Of a stretch of DNA of 49,114 nt, positions 25,038 through 33,536 are shown piece by piece. Position 1 is the stretch's first letter, and each line of letters begins with the position of its first letter. The stretch lies in NCBI RefSeq assembly GCF_019890725.1, contig NZ_JAINZZ010000061.1, positions 1-49,114 on the forward strand. The letters are read 5' to 3'. This stretch comes from Actinacidiphila acidipaludis (lineage in GTDB: Bacteria; Actinomycetota; Actinomycetes; Streptomycetales; Streptomycetaceae). The translations under genes were made by a program, and so were the position numbers. Below the pieces are notes generated by a model. It did no database searches and was not told the origin of the DNA. It saw only the letters and a list, made by a program, of their open reading frames with translations.

Positions 25038-25857
25038 TGCCGGCGGTGCGGCCGTCGTCGCCCGGTTCCGGGACACCACCGTGGAGTTCCGCTGCCCGGA
25101 CCCCGCAGACACCGCCCACCTGCGGTACTACCTCAGTGACCACCTCGTGCCGGAGGAATCGACACCCGAGTTGTCGGTCCGTCTGGAGGCCGCGGACGGT
25201 GGTTCCTTCACGGCGGCTCTCGGGACGCCCGCCACCAAACGCGTCTGGTGGCGCACGCCCGCCGAGCCGTGGCGGCTGTACGAGGAGTGGGGCATGCGCG
25301 CCCGGCTGCCCTCGCCGGTGCCGCCCTTCGGCCTGCCCCCACTGCGCGAACTCGTGCGCATCCGGCACGGGGCCGCACTGGCCGCACCCGACGGCAGCGG
25401 CCGGGCGCTCGCGATCACCGGCGCCAGCGGAGCGGGCAAGTCGGTGGTCCTCCTCCATCTGATGCGTCGCGGCTGGGAGTTCGTCTCCGACGATCTGCTG
25501 GTCATGGACCGGCAGGACAGCCGGCGCCTGTACTGCTTCGGCCGTCCGGTCGGCATCCGTGAGCGCAGCCTGCCGCTGCTGCCGTGGCTGGACGCCGCCC
25601 TGCTGGCCGACGCCCCATGCCTGCCCACTCTTTGGGGCCGCACCTGGATGGTGCGGGCCCAGCGCCTCGGCGGATGCGCCCCGGTCGACCGGTCGCTCCG
25701 ATTGGCCTGGCGCCTGCACCTGACGCCCGGCCCCCGCTTCACCGTGCGCGCCGAAGGCCCCACCACGCATGCCACCTGGGATCCCCAACTGCACCTGGAA
25801 GAGCTTCTGGCCGTGTGCCGACGACCGGCCGCCGAAGGAGACGACCATGCCGCCTGA
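25030..25857 (+). CDS. HprK-like P-loop kinase
   Basis: 275 aa. Residues 131-138 are a Walker A loop (GASGAGKS) and D154-D155 follow in FVSDDLLVMD, as in HPr kinase/phosphorylase C-terminal domains and HprK-related proteins of RiPP clusters (lasso-peptide kinases are one example). An N-terminal domain of about 110 residues precedes it (VARFRDTTVEFRC, LPSPVPPFG). It overlaps both neighbours (8 and 11 bases). It may phosphorylate a side chain or terminus of the peptide; there is no HPr or PTS gene nearby, so carbon catabolite control is unlikely. Confidence 0.75.
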   Translation: MPDAGGAAVVARFRDTTVEFRCPDPADTAHLRYYLSDHLVPEESTPELSVRLEAADGGSFTAALGTPATKRVWWRTPAEPWRLYEEWGMRARLPSPVPPFGLPPLRELVRIRHGAALAAPDGSGRALAITGASGAGKSVVLLHLMRRGWEFVSDDLLVMDRQDSRRLYCFGRPVGIRERSLPLLPWLDAALLADAPCLPTLWGRTWMVRAQRLGGCAPVDRSLRLAWRLHLTPGPRFTVRAEGPTTHATWDPQLHLEELLAVCRRPAAEGDDHAA

Positions 25858-26728
25858 TCCGAAGCCGGGCCCGTGGGGCGCCGAGCGGCTGTTCGACTTC
25901 TTCGGCACCGTCGTGCGCGTCCGGTGCACTCCTGCGGACGCCACCGACCTCGACTTCTTCTTCGGCCCGCACCGGGCGGAAGCCGGTACCCGGCCGCGTT
26001 ACCGGGTCGAACTGTCCGCCGGAGACGGCGGCTTCCTGCGGTCGCTGCTGGCCAAGGACGACGCGCCGAAGTCGTTCCGGCTGAGCGCCGAGGCGGACGG
26101 CGAGGTGATCGAGGAGCGCAGGTTCACCCGCTGGTCGTCGGTGCCCTCGCCGCTGCCGCCGTTCCGGGTCTTGCGCGAGGACTTCGCCGCCGTGCAGGCC
26201 ACGGTGCTCGAGCGCGGGGGGCGTTGTCTGGCTCTCCACGGCGCTCCGCACAGCGGCAAGACGAGCCTCGGCCTGGCGCTCCTGGCCCGCGGCTGGGCCC
26301 TCGCCTCGGACCAGTTGCTCGTCGTGGAGCGTGCCACGGGTGCGGCGCGGCCGTATCTCACACCGACCGGGGTGCGGGGCCGTACGCTGGCCGCGATGCG
26401 AGAGGGGACACTGGCCGGCCTGGAACAGCGCCGCTCCTTCTGCACGGTGAGCGGCGAAGTGGTGCTCGCCCGGCCCGAGAGCCTGGGCGCGGTCGTGCCC
26501 GTGGCACGCCGGCTCCGGTCGGTGTGCCTGATCGCGGTACGGCGCTCGGGTGCGGCGGCGCCGGTCCTCACGGCCGGCGGGCCCGCACCGCGCGTATGGC
26601 CGGCCGGGGCCTGGTCCTGGCTGAGCGGCGCGCTCGACACCGACCGAGCACAGAGCCTGCTGACGCTGCCCGCCGAGGGCGGCGAACAGGCGGGTGCGGA
26701 CATTGTGGAGGAGTACTTCGGTGCGTAG
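25847..26728 (+). CDS. HprK-like P-loop protein, second copy, degenerate
   Basis: 293 aa paralogue of the previous gene with the same order of elements. An N-terminal domain (VVRVRCTPADATDLDFFFG, PSPLPPFRVLRE) is followed by Walker A GAPHSGKT (132-139) and a second motif ALASDQLLVVE, in which the DD of the first copy is D155-Q156. It may be catalytically weakened and serve as a partner or regulator, or act on a different site. Start ATG 25847 overlaps the upstream stop by 11 bases; the stop overlaps the ABC ATPase start by 8. Confidence 0.72.
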   Translation: MPPDPKPGPWGAERLFDFFGTVVRVRCTPADATDLDFFFGPHRAEAGTRPRYRVELSAGDGGFLRSLLAKDDAPKSFRLSAEADGEVIEERRFTRWSSVPSPLPPFRVLREDFAAVQATVLERGGRCLALHGAPHSGKTSLGLALLARGWALASDQLLVVERATGAARPYLTPTGVRGRTLAAMREGTLAGLEQRRSFCTVSGEVVLARPESLGAVVPVARRLRSVCLIAVRRSGAAAPVLTAGGPAPRVWPAGAWSWLSGALDTDRAQSLLTLPAEGGEQAGADIVEEYFGA

Positions 26729-27650
26729 CCTGACCGTCGATCAGATCACCAAGCTCTACCGCACGGGGACGGAGGCCCTGTCCGGCGTCTCCTTCGCCGT
26801 GGAACCCGGCACCATGCTCGCCGTGGTGGGCCACAACGGTGCGGGCAAGTCCACCCTGCTGAACATCGTCTCGGGACTGATACGTCCCACGTCCGGCACG
26901 GTCACCACCGACGCCAGGCGCGGCAGGCTGATGTGGACACCGCAGCGCACCATGGTGGACTGGTCCCTGACGGTCCGCCAAAACATCGAACTCGTCGCCC
27001 GGTTGACCGGAACACCCGGGTCGTCCGTCGACCGGGTGCTGGAACTGCTCGACCTGGACAAGGTCCAATCCCGACAGGCGGAGTACATCTCCGGCGGGCA
27101 GTTGCAGCGCGTGCAGATCGGCCGCGCCCTGGTCGCCGAGGCGGCAGTCTACGTGCTCGACGAGCCGACGGCGGGACTGGACCCGGCGGCCGGTGAACTC
27201 GTCATGGAGCATCTGCGCGAACGCGCCGCCGCGGGTGCCACCGTGCTGGTGTCCTCGCACGACCTGGACGCCGTCGAGCGGACCGCTTCCGAGCTCGTAC
27301 TGCTGGACGAGGGCAGGCTGCGCGCCCACCTGCCGATCCAGGAATTCGTCCGGCGGGCGGGCGCCACCATGAAGGTGAACGTGGTGTTCGCCGAGCCCAT
27401 GCCCGAGCCGTACCCGGACCGGCTCGACACCGCGCTGCCCCCCGAGTGGACGCTGCAGACCGACGCGGACCGGACCGGCCTGTCCGTGCAGGTGCCGCTG
27501 GCCACCGGACTGCGTCCGGTCCTCGCCTGGCTGCCGCCGGAACTGCAGGTGCAGGACCTCAGTGCCGAGAAGCAGTCCCTGCGCGACGTCTACCTGGCGC
27601 GCTACGCCGAAAGGACCCCCACCCCCGAGAGTGTGATGGTGCAGCAGTGA
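26721..27650 (+). CDS. ABC transporter ATP-binding protein (cluster exporter)
   Basis: 309 aa. Walker A GHNGAGKST (37-45), signature SGGQLQRV, Walker B VYVLDEPTAGLDP, H-loop SSHDLD. It is a DrrA/CcmA-like ATPase with an 80-residue C-terminal extension. Its GTG overlaps the preceding stop by 8 bases and its stop overlaps the permease start by four. With the permease it would pump the mature peptide product out, or confer self-protection. Confidence 0.92.
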   Translation: MRSLTVDQITKLYRTGTEALSGVSFAVEPGTMLAVVGHNGAGKSTLLNIVSGLIRPTSGTVTTDARRGRLMWTPQRTMVDWSLTVRQNIELVARLTGTPGSSVDRVLELLDLDKVQSRQAEYISGGQLQRVQIGRALVAEAAVYVLDEPTAGLDPAAGELVMEHLRERAAAGATVLVSSHDLDAVERTASELVLLDEGRLRAHLPIQEFVRRAGATMKVNVVFAEPMPEPYPDRLDTALPPEWTLQTDADRTGLSVQVPLATGLRPVLAWLPPELQVQDLSAEKQSLRDVYLARYAERTPTPESVMVQQ

Positions 27651-28402
27651 AGACGTCCCTGACGCTGGCCCGCTTCCACCTCCTCAGCGTGTGGAACTGG
27701 CGGACCAGCCACCTCAGCCGGGTCATCGAGGCCCCCGCCTACTTCCTGTTCATGGTCACCGGCCTCAACACCCTCGCGGCGGGCACCCGCATCGAGGGCA
27801 TGGCGTACGACGACTTCGCCTACGCGGGTGTGCTCGTGGTGATCGCCATCCGCGCCCTGTTCTGGTGCATGGGCGACGTGGCCAACGATCGCAAGTGGGG
27901 CGTCTACGCCGTCGCCCGGACCACCGACGTGTCCTTCCCGCAGTACATCGGCTCGATCCTGGCGGCCAACACCCTGGTCGCCTCCGTGCAGGTAGCGGCC
28001 ATCCTGGTGCTGAAACAGCTGCTCGGGCGGGGAAACCCCGTCCAGGACCTGCGGATGGCCGGCCTGGCCGTGCTGGTGTGTCTGCTGACCGTGCTGACGG
28101 GGTGCGCGCTGGGGTTCGGGATCAACAGCTACAGCAAGCGCGACCTCATGACGTCGCTGTTCAGCCTGCCGCTGGTCATGACGGCGCCGCTGTTCTACTC
28201 GCTGGACGACCTTCCGGTCTTCATGCGGGTGCTGGCAGCGGTGAACCCGTTCACGTACTGCGTGCTGCTGGTCCGTTCCCCCGCCGCCGACACCTTTCCG
28301 ACCCAGGCCGTCGCGGGATGCCTGGTGGCCGCGCTGCTCGTGGCGGGAGCCCTGTACCTGGCTTCCGGCCGGCACGAACTGGCCTCGAACGAGCAGGGCT
28401 GA
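27647..28402 (+). CDS. ABC-2 type permease (cluster exporter)
   Basis: 251 aa, six membrane helices (for example AGVLVVIAIRALFWCMGDVA, LAVLVCLLTVLTGCALGFGI, VAALLVAGALYLASG), an ABC-2 permease. GTG start overlaps the ATPase stop by four bases (GTGA). Forms the membrane part of the cluster's exporter. Five bases separate it from the peptidase start. Confidence 0.88.
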   Translation: MKTSLTLARFHLLSVWNWRTSHLSRVIEAPAYFLFMVTGLNTLAAGTRIEGMAYDDFAYAGVLVVIAIRALFWCMGDVANDRKWGVYAVARTTDVSFPQYIGSILAANTLVASVQVAAILVLKQLLGRGNPVQDLRMAGLAVLVCLLTVLTGCALGFGINSYSKRDLMTSLFSLPLVMTAPLFYSLDDLPVFMRVLAAVNPFTYCVLLVRSPAADTFPTQAVAGCLVAALLVAGALYLASGRHELASNEQG

Positions 28403-28407
28403 GTGGG

Positions 28408-30228
28408 ATGCGGGAGCCGAGCGAGAGCCCCGGGGCACGGGTGGCCGTGCACGGCCTGGTCACCGTCGGCACGGCGGGCTACTGGTGGCAGGACGCGGAG
28501 TCGGGCGCCCACCTGCTGCGCGGGGACGCGACCGGAGTCCGCGTCTGCGACGTGCCGGCCGGGCCCGCCGGCCTCACCCCGCTGACCGTCCACCCGGCGG
28601 ATGCGGGCCCGCCGGTCGTGCTGTACGGCCGTCCCGGCGGCGACTACGGCTACCTCTCGGACCCCGGTGCCCCGGACACCGTGCTCGCCCGCCGCCCCAG
28701 CCTCGTCCACTTGGCCCGCGTGCCGTCGGCGACCGGCGGCACGGCGGGACCCGGGTTCGTGTACACGGGCTTCGCGCCGGGGGCCCGGCTGGACGACCCC
28801 CCGGTGGACGGGCTCAGGGTGGCGGTGCACCGTACCGGTGAACCCTTCGCACACGACCGTGCGGTCGACCTGGACGACGGCCCCCTCCCTCTGGTGACCG
28901 TGGAGGCGACGGGCGATCCCACTGCCGTGCTGGTCCGCTCCACCGCGCACGGCGTCACGACGCAGCGCCTGCTGCGTCTCGACCCGGCGACGGGCCGATC
29001 CCTCCTCACTCCGCTGCCGGCGGCGGCGACCCCGCGCACCCGTCTGGTGCTGGGCGCGGACCGCTGGTGGCACGGTGAGGCGCTCGGCACGCCCAGAGCC
29101 GTACTGCGCGCGGGGCTGCCCGGGAATGCCGAGGCCGGCGAGACCGTCGTCTTCCCCGAAGGAACGGCACTGGCCTGGATCTGGGGCACGCGGCGCAGCC
29201 TGCTGGTCCGTACGGTCGCCGGGCGCGGGGCGCAGGCGGCCGAGGCCCTGTACCGGGTCGACGGCGACACGCAGGAGGCGCGCCTCGTGGCCGGGGGCCG
29301 CCCCGGTGACTCGTTCCCGGAGGTGGCCGCTTCGCCCGCCGCGGACTGCGCGCTGTGGCTGCGGGTCTCCCGGCGGCCCGACGGCGCCGCGGTCGGCCGG
29401 ACCGAGCTGCTGCCGGACGAAGAGGAGCGGGCCCGCCCGCTGAGCGCGACGCCGTGGCCCGCTGCCCTGCCTCGCACCACCCGGTACTGCACGGCGGGCG
29501 ACGGCAACCAGGTCCCCGTGCAACTGTCCGGCACCGCGGGTCCCGTCCTGCTGCTGGAGCACGGCGGGCTGACCGCTCTTGCGAACGCGCCCCTGGAACG
29601 TGCCCTGGAGGAACTGGCCCGCTCCGGGCAGCTGACCCTGGCCAGGGCGGTGACCCGGTCGCTGGTGCCCGCCCATCGCGCGTCCGGCGGGGAACGCGGC
29701 TACAACGACCTCCTGCACGCGGCCCGCCTGCTGCGCGAGGAGTGCGGGCCGCAGCGGCCTCTCCTGGTCCTCGGGCACAGTATGGGCGCCGTCGGCGCCG
29801 CACGCGCGGTGCTGCTGGAGCCCGGACTGTTCGACGGCTGGATTCTGCGCTTCCCGGTCACCGACCTGGTGGGTTTCCCGCATCTCGGCATCGGCCGGCA
29901 CTGGACGGGAATGCTCGGCGACCCGTCCCGCACCGACCAGCTGAGCGCCCTCACCGCGCTGTCCCCCCTGCATCTGCCGCTGCCCGCCGACCCGTTGCCC
30001 CCCGTGCTGATCCAGACCGGAACCTACGACACCCGGGCCGACGCCCGGCACGGCCTGCGCCTGGCCGACCGGCTGCGGGAGCGGGCGTCCGTGACCCTCA
30101 GCAGCTACCCGGTCGGCCATGTGGAGCGGTTCTGTCAGGCCGCCTCGCGCCGGGCCGTGGCGGAGGTGACGGCCTTCGTCCGCGGTTGCCCGGCCGTCGC
30201 CAATGATCTGGAAGGAGCCCCGCAGTGA
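28408..30228 (+). CDS. S9-type (prolyl oligopeptidase-like) serine peptidase
   Basis: 606 aa, cytoplasmic (no signal peptide). An N-terminal, Gly/Pro-rich beta-propeller-like region (to about 370) is followed by an alpha/beta hydrolase domain. The nucleophile S458 sits in GHSMG, the Asp is D541 (TYDTRADAR) and the His is H571 (VGHVERF). The nucleophile elbow differs slightly from the usual GxSxGG of prolyl oligopeptidases. Members of this group trim peptides in several RiPP and cofactor pathways; removing the leader of the 41-aa peptide is the natural role. Its stop overlaps the last gene of the cluster by four bases. Confidence 0.83.
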   Translation: MREPSESPGARVAVHGLVTVGTAGYWWQDAESGAHLLRGDATGVRVCDVPAGPAGLTPLTVHPADAGPPVVLYGRPGGDYGYLSDPGAPDTVLARRPSLVHLARVPSATGGTAGPGFVYTGFAPGARLDDPPVDGLRVAVHRTGEPFAHDRAVDLDDGPLPLVTVEATGDPTAVLVRSTAHGVTTQRLLRLDPATGRSLLTPLPAAATPRTRLVLGADRWWHGEALGTPRAVLRAGLPGNAEAGETVVFPEGTALAWIWGTRRSLLVRTVAGRGAQAAEALYRVDGDTQEARLVAGGRPGDSFPEVAASPAADCALWLRVSRRPDGAAVGRTELLPDEEERARPLSATPWPAALPRTTRYCTAGDGNQVPVQLSGTAGPVLLLEHGGLTALANAPLERALEELARSGQLTLARAVTRSLVPAHRASGGERGYNDLLHAARLLREECGPQRPLLVLGHSMGAVGAARAVLLEPGLFDGWILRFPVTDLVGFPHLGIGRHWTGMLGDPSRTDQLSALTALSPLHLPLPADPLPPVLIQTGTYDTRADARHGLRLADRLRERASVTLSSYPVGHVERFCQAASRRAVAEVTAFVRGCPAVANDLEGAPQ

Positions 30229-30884
30229 CCGTCACCGGCATCGACCGCGCCTCCCTCGTCGTCGTGGACGACGTCTACGCCGACTTCGAACGCGCTAGGG
30301 CGGCCGCCCTGGGCTGCGCCTTCAGCCCCCGGACGGACAGCGCCTTCGCCTACCGCACCGCGCCGGCGCCCCGCTGGATGGAGGAGGAGGCCATCGGCCG
30401 GATCTGCGAGGTGCTCGGCCCCGGGAGCCGGGAGGAGTTGCTCGCCAATCACCTGCACATGTCCTCGGCCATGGACTGGAAGGTCAACCTGCACCGGGGT
30501 GCGCGCATTCACGTGGACGAGGCGCGCTGGGCCGGTGTGCTGTATCTCAACACGGCGGAACAGTGCCGCGGCGGCACCTCCCTCTACGCCCACCGGCGCA
30601 CGGGCATCCGGCACTTCTTCGAACTGCGGGACCGCCCGGACGCCCAGGAGATCCTCGCAGACGGGGGTGACATCGCCCAGTGGCAGGAGCTGGTGTCGCT
30701 GGCGATGGTGCCGAACCGGCTCGTGCTGTTCGACCCCGGCCAGTTCCATCAGGCCCAGGAGTACTTCGGCGACAGCAAGTCCTCGGCCCGGCTCATCCAC
30801 AACTTCTTCTTCCGGCACATCCCAGCCCACTTCGACCCCGACCGGGACGGCGCCGGCGCGGGCGGTGTCATGGGGCGGGCGTGA
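30225..30884 (+). CDS. DUF6445-like 2-oxoglutarate/Fe(II)-type oxygenase
   Basis: 219 aa. It has the core H96-x-D98 (ARIHVDEARWAGVLYLN), GGTSLYAHRRTG and a distal H175 (DPGQFHQAQEYFG) with R189 (SARLIHNFFF), the layout of prolyl-4-hydroxylase-like dioxygenases grouped as DUF6445. A second hydroxylation or oxidation of the peptide is likely. GTG 30225 overlaps the peptidase stop (GTGA). Last gene of the cluster; 85 bases later a transposase relic begins. Confidence 0.75.
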   Translation: MTVTGIDRASLVVVDDVYADFERARAAALGCAFSPRTDSAFAYRTAPAPRWMEEEAIGRICEVLGPGSREELLANHLHMSSAMDWKVNLHRGARIHVDEARWAGVLYLNTAEQCRGGTSLYAHRRTGIRHFFELRDRPDAQEILADGGDIAQWQELVSLAMVPNRLVLFDPGQFHQAQEYFGDSKSSARLIHNFFFRHIPAHFDPDRDGAGAGGVMGRA

Positions 30885-31246
30885 ACCGACGACGTCCCCG
30901 GCCGGCGGGTGTCCGGTCACGAGCCGGGCGCTGACCGCGGTGTGCACACGGTTCTCGACCCTGTCCTTGTTGTCGTTCGTGCCCGGCCTCCTCGGCCAGC
31001 GTCCAGCCGTTCTTCCGTTCCAACGGCGCTGTCAACCCGCGCACATCCGCAAGACCGGCTGAACGTCCGGTGCGACAGTGGTCACTGTTCCGATCGACAT
31101 CGACGGAGCCGTCTCGGGGGCCGAAGCAGTCCGTCGCCTGGGGGCGGCCGACTGCTGCACCACGTGGCCGGACGGGACCCGCGGTGCCGGACGGCCGACG
31201 ACTTCGCCTCGCTCGGTGATCTTGCGTCTGACGGCACCGACCTTGT
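30885..31246. other. Region after the peptide cluster
   Basis: About 360 bases with no intact gene. It contains the IS701-type relic listed next; no clear terminator hairpin was found behind the cluster. Confidence 0.4.
30970..31059 (-). mobile_element. IS701-type transposase N-terminal relic
   Basis: Minus-strand codons read LADVRGLTAPLERKNGWTLAE followed by AGH, the conserved N-terminal motif (ERKNGW.lAE.AG) of IS701-family transposases, and nothing beyond. Marks a likely recombination boundary of the peptide cluster. Confidence 0.55.
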
Positions 31247-31530
31247 TCATCCGGAGGTCGGCTCGAGGCGGTACAGGCGGATTTCCCCGCTTGGGGGATT
31301 GATGACGGCCAGCAGAACACTCCCGTCGGGGCGCGTCAAAGCGGAGAGGTTCACCCCGCGAAAGCCGCCCACGGCGCCCCCGGTGGCAGCGTCGCGCACT
31401 TCCATGCGGCCATCGAGGTAGGTCACCATGAGGCGTCCCTCGCCGCCGAGCGAAGCACCGGTCATCGCCACCGCGTTCTCGCCCAGTTCCACGATGCTGC
31501 CGATCCGCGCACCGGTGGACGCGTCCCAAC
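31247..31530 (-). pseudogene. WD40/beta-propeller protein C-terminal remnant
   Basis: The frame contains RWDASTGARIGS, then TYLDGRMEVRDAATG, and ends in IRLYRLEPTSG. These are typical of the last blades of WD40-repeat proteins. It is cut off about 95 codons before the stop, next to the SDR gene, so it is a fragment of a larger gene. Confidence 0.6.
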
Positions 31531-31574
31531 GTGTCGGGCGACCTCGGCGTACCGAGGTCGCGTGCGCCCCTGCT

Positions 31575-32324
31575 TCAGATCTGGTTGAGGCCGCCGTCGA
31601 CGAAGAGTTCGGTGCCGGTGACGAAGCTGCTCTGGTCGCCGGCGAGGAAGAGTGCCGCGGCGGCTGCCTCGTCGGGGCGGCCCATGCGGCCCAGCGGTAC
31701 CTGGCTGGCGAAGAAGCCCCACAGTTTGGCCGCCTCGTCCGCGTCGGGGGCGAGGCCGGCGTTCCCGGGGGTCTGGATCGGGCCGGGGACGAGGGTGTTG
31801 ACGCGGATCCCCCGGTGCCTGAGCTCGTTGGCCCAGGTGCGGGAGAACGAGCGGATGGCGGCCTTGGACGCGGCGTAGACGCCGAACGCCTCGCCGCCGG
31901 AGGTCGCCGCGGTGGAGCCGGTGAGGATCACCGAGGCACCGTCGTTCAGCAGTGGCAGTGCCTTTTGGACGGTGAAGAGCGTGCCGCGCACGTTGATGCC
32001 GAAGGTGGTGTCGAAGTGTTCTTCGGTGACCTGTTCCAGGGTGGAGAACTCGCCGCCGCCCGCGTTGGCGAACAGCACGTCCACGCGCCGGCCCTGGTCG
32101 GCGACGGCGGCGTAGAGGCGGTCGATGTCGGCCGGATCGGAGATGTCGCCCTGGACGGCGGTGGCGTTCGGGCCGATCTCGGCCAGTGCGGCGTCCAGCG
32201 CCTCCTTCCGTCGCCCGGTGATGAACACATACGCGCCCTCGGCGGCGAAGCGCTTGGCGCCGGCCAGTCCGATGCCGCTGTTGCCACCGGTGACGACGGC
32301 GGTCTTTCCGTCAAGCTGTCCCAT
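31575..32324 (-). CDS. Short-chain dehydrogenase/reductase
   Basis: 249 aa classical SDR. Cofactor loop TGGNSGIG (12-19), NAGG, catalytic S137/S138, Y150 and K154 (YAASK), C-terminal FVTGTELFVDGG. It resembles oxidoreductases that lie beside Rrf2/YwnA-type or HxlR regulators in actinobacteria, where they respond to electrophiles or oxidants. The start at 32324 has GGAG eight bases upstream. It lies 68 bases downstream of the Rrf2 gene, same strand. Confidence 0.93.
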   Translation of the reverse strand: MGQLDGKTAVVTGGNSGIGLAGAKRFAAEGAYVFITGRRKEALDAALAEIGPNATAVQGDISDPADIDRLYAAVADQGRRVDVLFANAGGGEFSTLEQVTEEHFDTTFGINVRGTLFTVQKALPLLNDGASVILTGSTAATSGGEAFGVYAASKAAIRSFSRTWANELRHRGIRVNTLVPGPIQTPGNAGLAPDADEAAKLWGFFASQVPLGRMGRPDEAAAAALFLAGDQSSFVTGTELFVDGGLNQI

Positions 32325-32392
32325 GGTGCGAACTCCAGTTCTCTGTGGGCCGTGACCGGCCCGGACGAGGGGGAATGAAGGGATGCGAACGG

Positions 32393-32824
32393 TTACCGCG
32401 ACGCCAGCACGTCGCGCAGGACGTCGGCCAGCGTGATCCGGTCGAGCTCGGTGCGAACGGCTTCCTCGACGCGGGCGTACACCGGACGCATCGCAGGCTG
32501 GATGCCGGACCCGACCGGACAGCCGAGGTTGGGATCCGAGCGATGCATGGCGAACAGTGGCGGCGGCTCGATCGCCTCGTAGACCTCCCGGAGGGTGATG
32601 TCCTCCAGGGGCCTGGCGAGCACCCACCCCGCGTCGGCGCCTCGCCGCGAGTGCACCAGCCCGGCATCGCGCATCCGGCCGAGCAGCCGGCGGATCACGA
32701 CGGGGTTGGTGTTGACGCTCCCCGCGACCCCTTCGGATGTCGCGGTTCCTTCCCCGATCCGCCGGTGCAGTTCGATCCACGTCAGCGCGTGCGCCGCCAC
32801 GGTGAGCTGGCTGTTTCCGGCCAC
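32393..32824 (-). CDS. Rrf2 family transcriptional regulator (YwnA-like)
   Basis: 143 aa. Winged helix-turn-helix (LTVAAHALTWIEL, SVNTNPVVIRRLLGRMRDAGLV) with GWVLARPLEDITL in the wing, as in Rrf2. The three clustered Cys of Fe-S Rrf2 proteins such as IscR are absent; only one Cys (NLGCPVG) is present, so it more likely senses thiol-reactive agents, as YwnA/CymR-like members do. GTG 32824 has GGAGG upstream. Two copies of a GTAAC-N7-GTTAC palindrome lie just upstream and are the likely operators. Confidence 0.88.
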   Translation of the reverse strand: MAGNSQLTVAAHALTWIELHRRIGEGTATSEGVAGSVNTNPVVIRRLLGRMRDAGLVHSRRGADAGWVLARPLEDITLREVYEAIEPPPLFAMHRSDPNLGCPVGSGIQPAMRPVYARVEEAVRTELDRITLADVLRDVLASR

Positions 32825-32842
32825 GTGATCGCCTCCTTCGAA

Positions 32843-32885
32843 GTAACCGTAAAAGTTACATTGTGAGAGTAACAATAAAAGTTAC
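32843..32885 (-). promoter_or_regulatory. Double palindromic operator of Rrf2-SDR operon
   Basis: Two 17-bp palindromes, GTAACCGTAAAAGTTAC (32843-32859) and GTAACAATAAAAGTTAC (32869-32885), repeat with a 26-bp period. They lie 19-61 bases upstream of the Rrf2 start and are strikingly AT-rich for this genome. Two dimers could bind on nearly the same face of the helix. Confidence 0.7.
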
Positions 32886-33536
32886 ATCCAGGGTCGTCAA
32901 GCGAGGCCGGCAATGCCGCGCCCGGAGACCTGGCGGCGCCGGCCTGCGCCTCGGTGATCTTCTCTGTTCCCCGCTCGCGACCCGTCCCGCGCCGTTGCCG
33001 TCCCTCTCGGGCGAAGCGGACCTGAAGCGTGCCTGGCATGGTGGCGCGGGCACCTAAGGGCCACGCGTCGGCGCAGCGAGCCGGTCGTGTTCACCTTGAG
33101 CAATGTCACTGAACCTTCAGTGATATCGACGAGTCCGACGACTGGTAGCACCGGGTGTTCGGGCTTGAACTCCTGGCGACATCACGCTGCGACGCGATCA
33201 ACGCCGACGCGGCGCTCTTCAGGGGCCCGGCTTCAAGCTGGAACTGCGCCGGACTCCCCACGCCTTCCGGCTGCCCGAGCTGACGGCCGATCCTCCCGCC
33301 CACACCGGGCCGATCGGCATCACGGCACTTCGCCAGCCTTGGTCGGTCCCGCACGGCGCGGCGGCGGCCTGAGGCCTCGCATGCAGGAGGAGCAGCAGGG
33401 CGACAGTGATCGCCGGCTCGAAACTCACCGAGTCAGCAGGGCCCCGGCGTGGCGACGGCAGAGACCGCTGACAACGGCAGGCGGGAACCTGTGTGATCCT
33501 CGCCCGCAGACGCCGCAGTCGCGGCAGGATGACCCC
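32886..33536. other. Intergenic region with possible decayed coding
   Basis: About 650 bases. Around 33160-33370 the plus strand reads LLATSRCDAINADAALFRG, then PAHTGPIGITAL, in two frames, with protein-like composition but an internal frameshift. I do not recognise it. No other signal seen. Confidence 0.3.

Noticed and set aside
23484..26728. Lasso-peptide pathway (because of the HprK-like kinases)
   Set aside because: No asparagine-synthetase-like cyclase or transglutaminase-like protease is present, and the precursor lacks the typical Gly/Ala/Ser/Cys core start with a ring-forming Asp/Glu at position 7-9.
25030..26728. Genuine HPr kinase/phosphorylase for carbon control
   Set aside because: Two divergent copies within a peptide-modification operon, no PTS gene nearby, and the second copy lacks the conserved DD.
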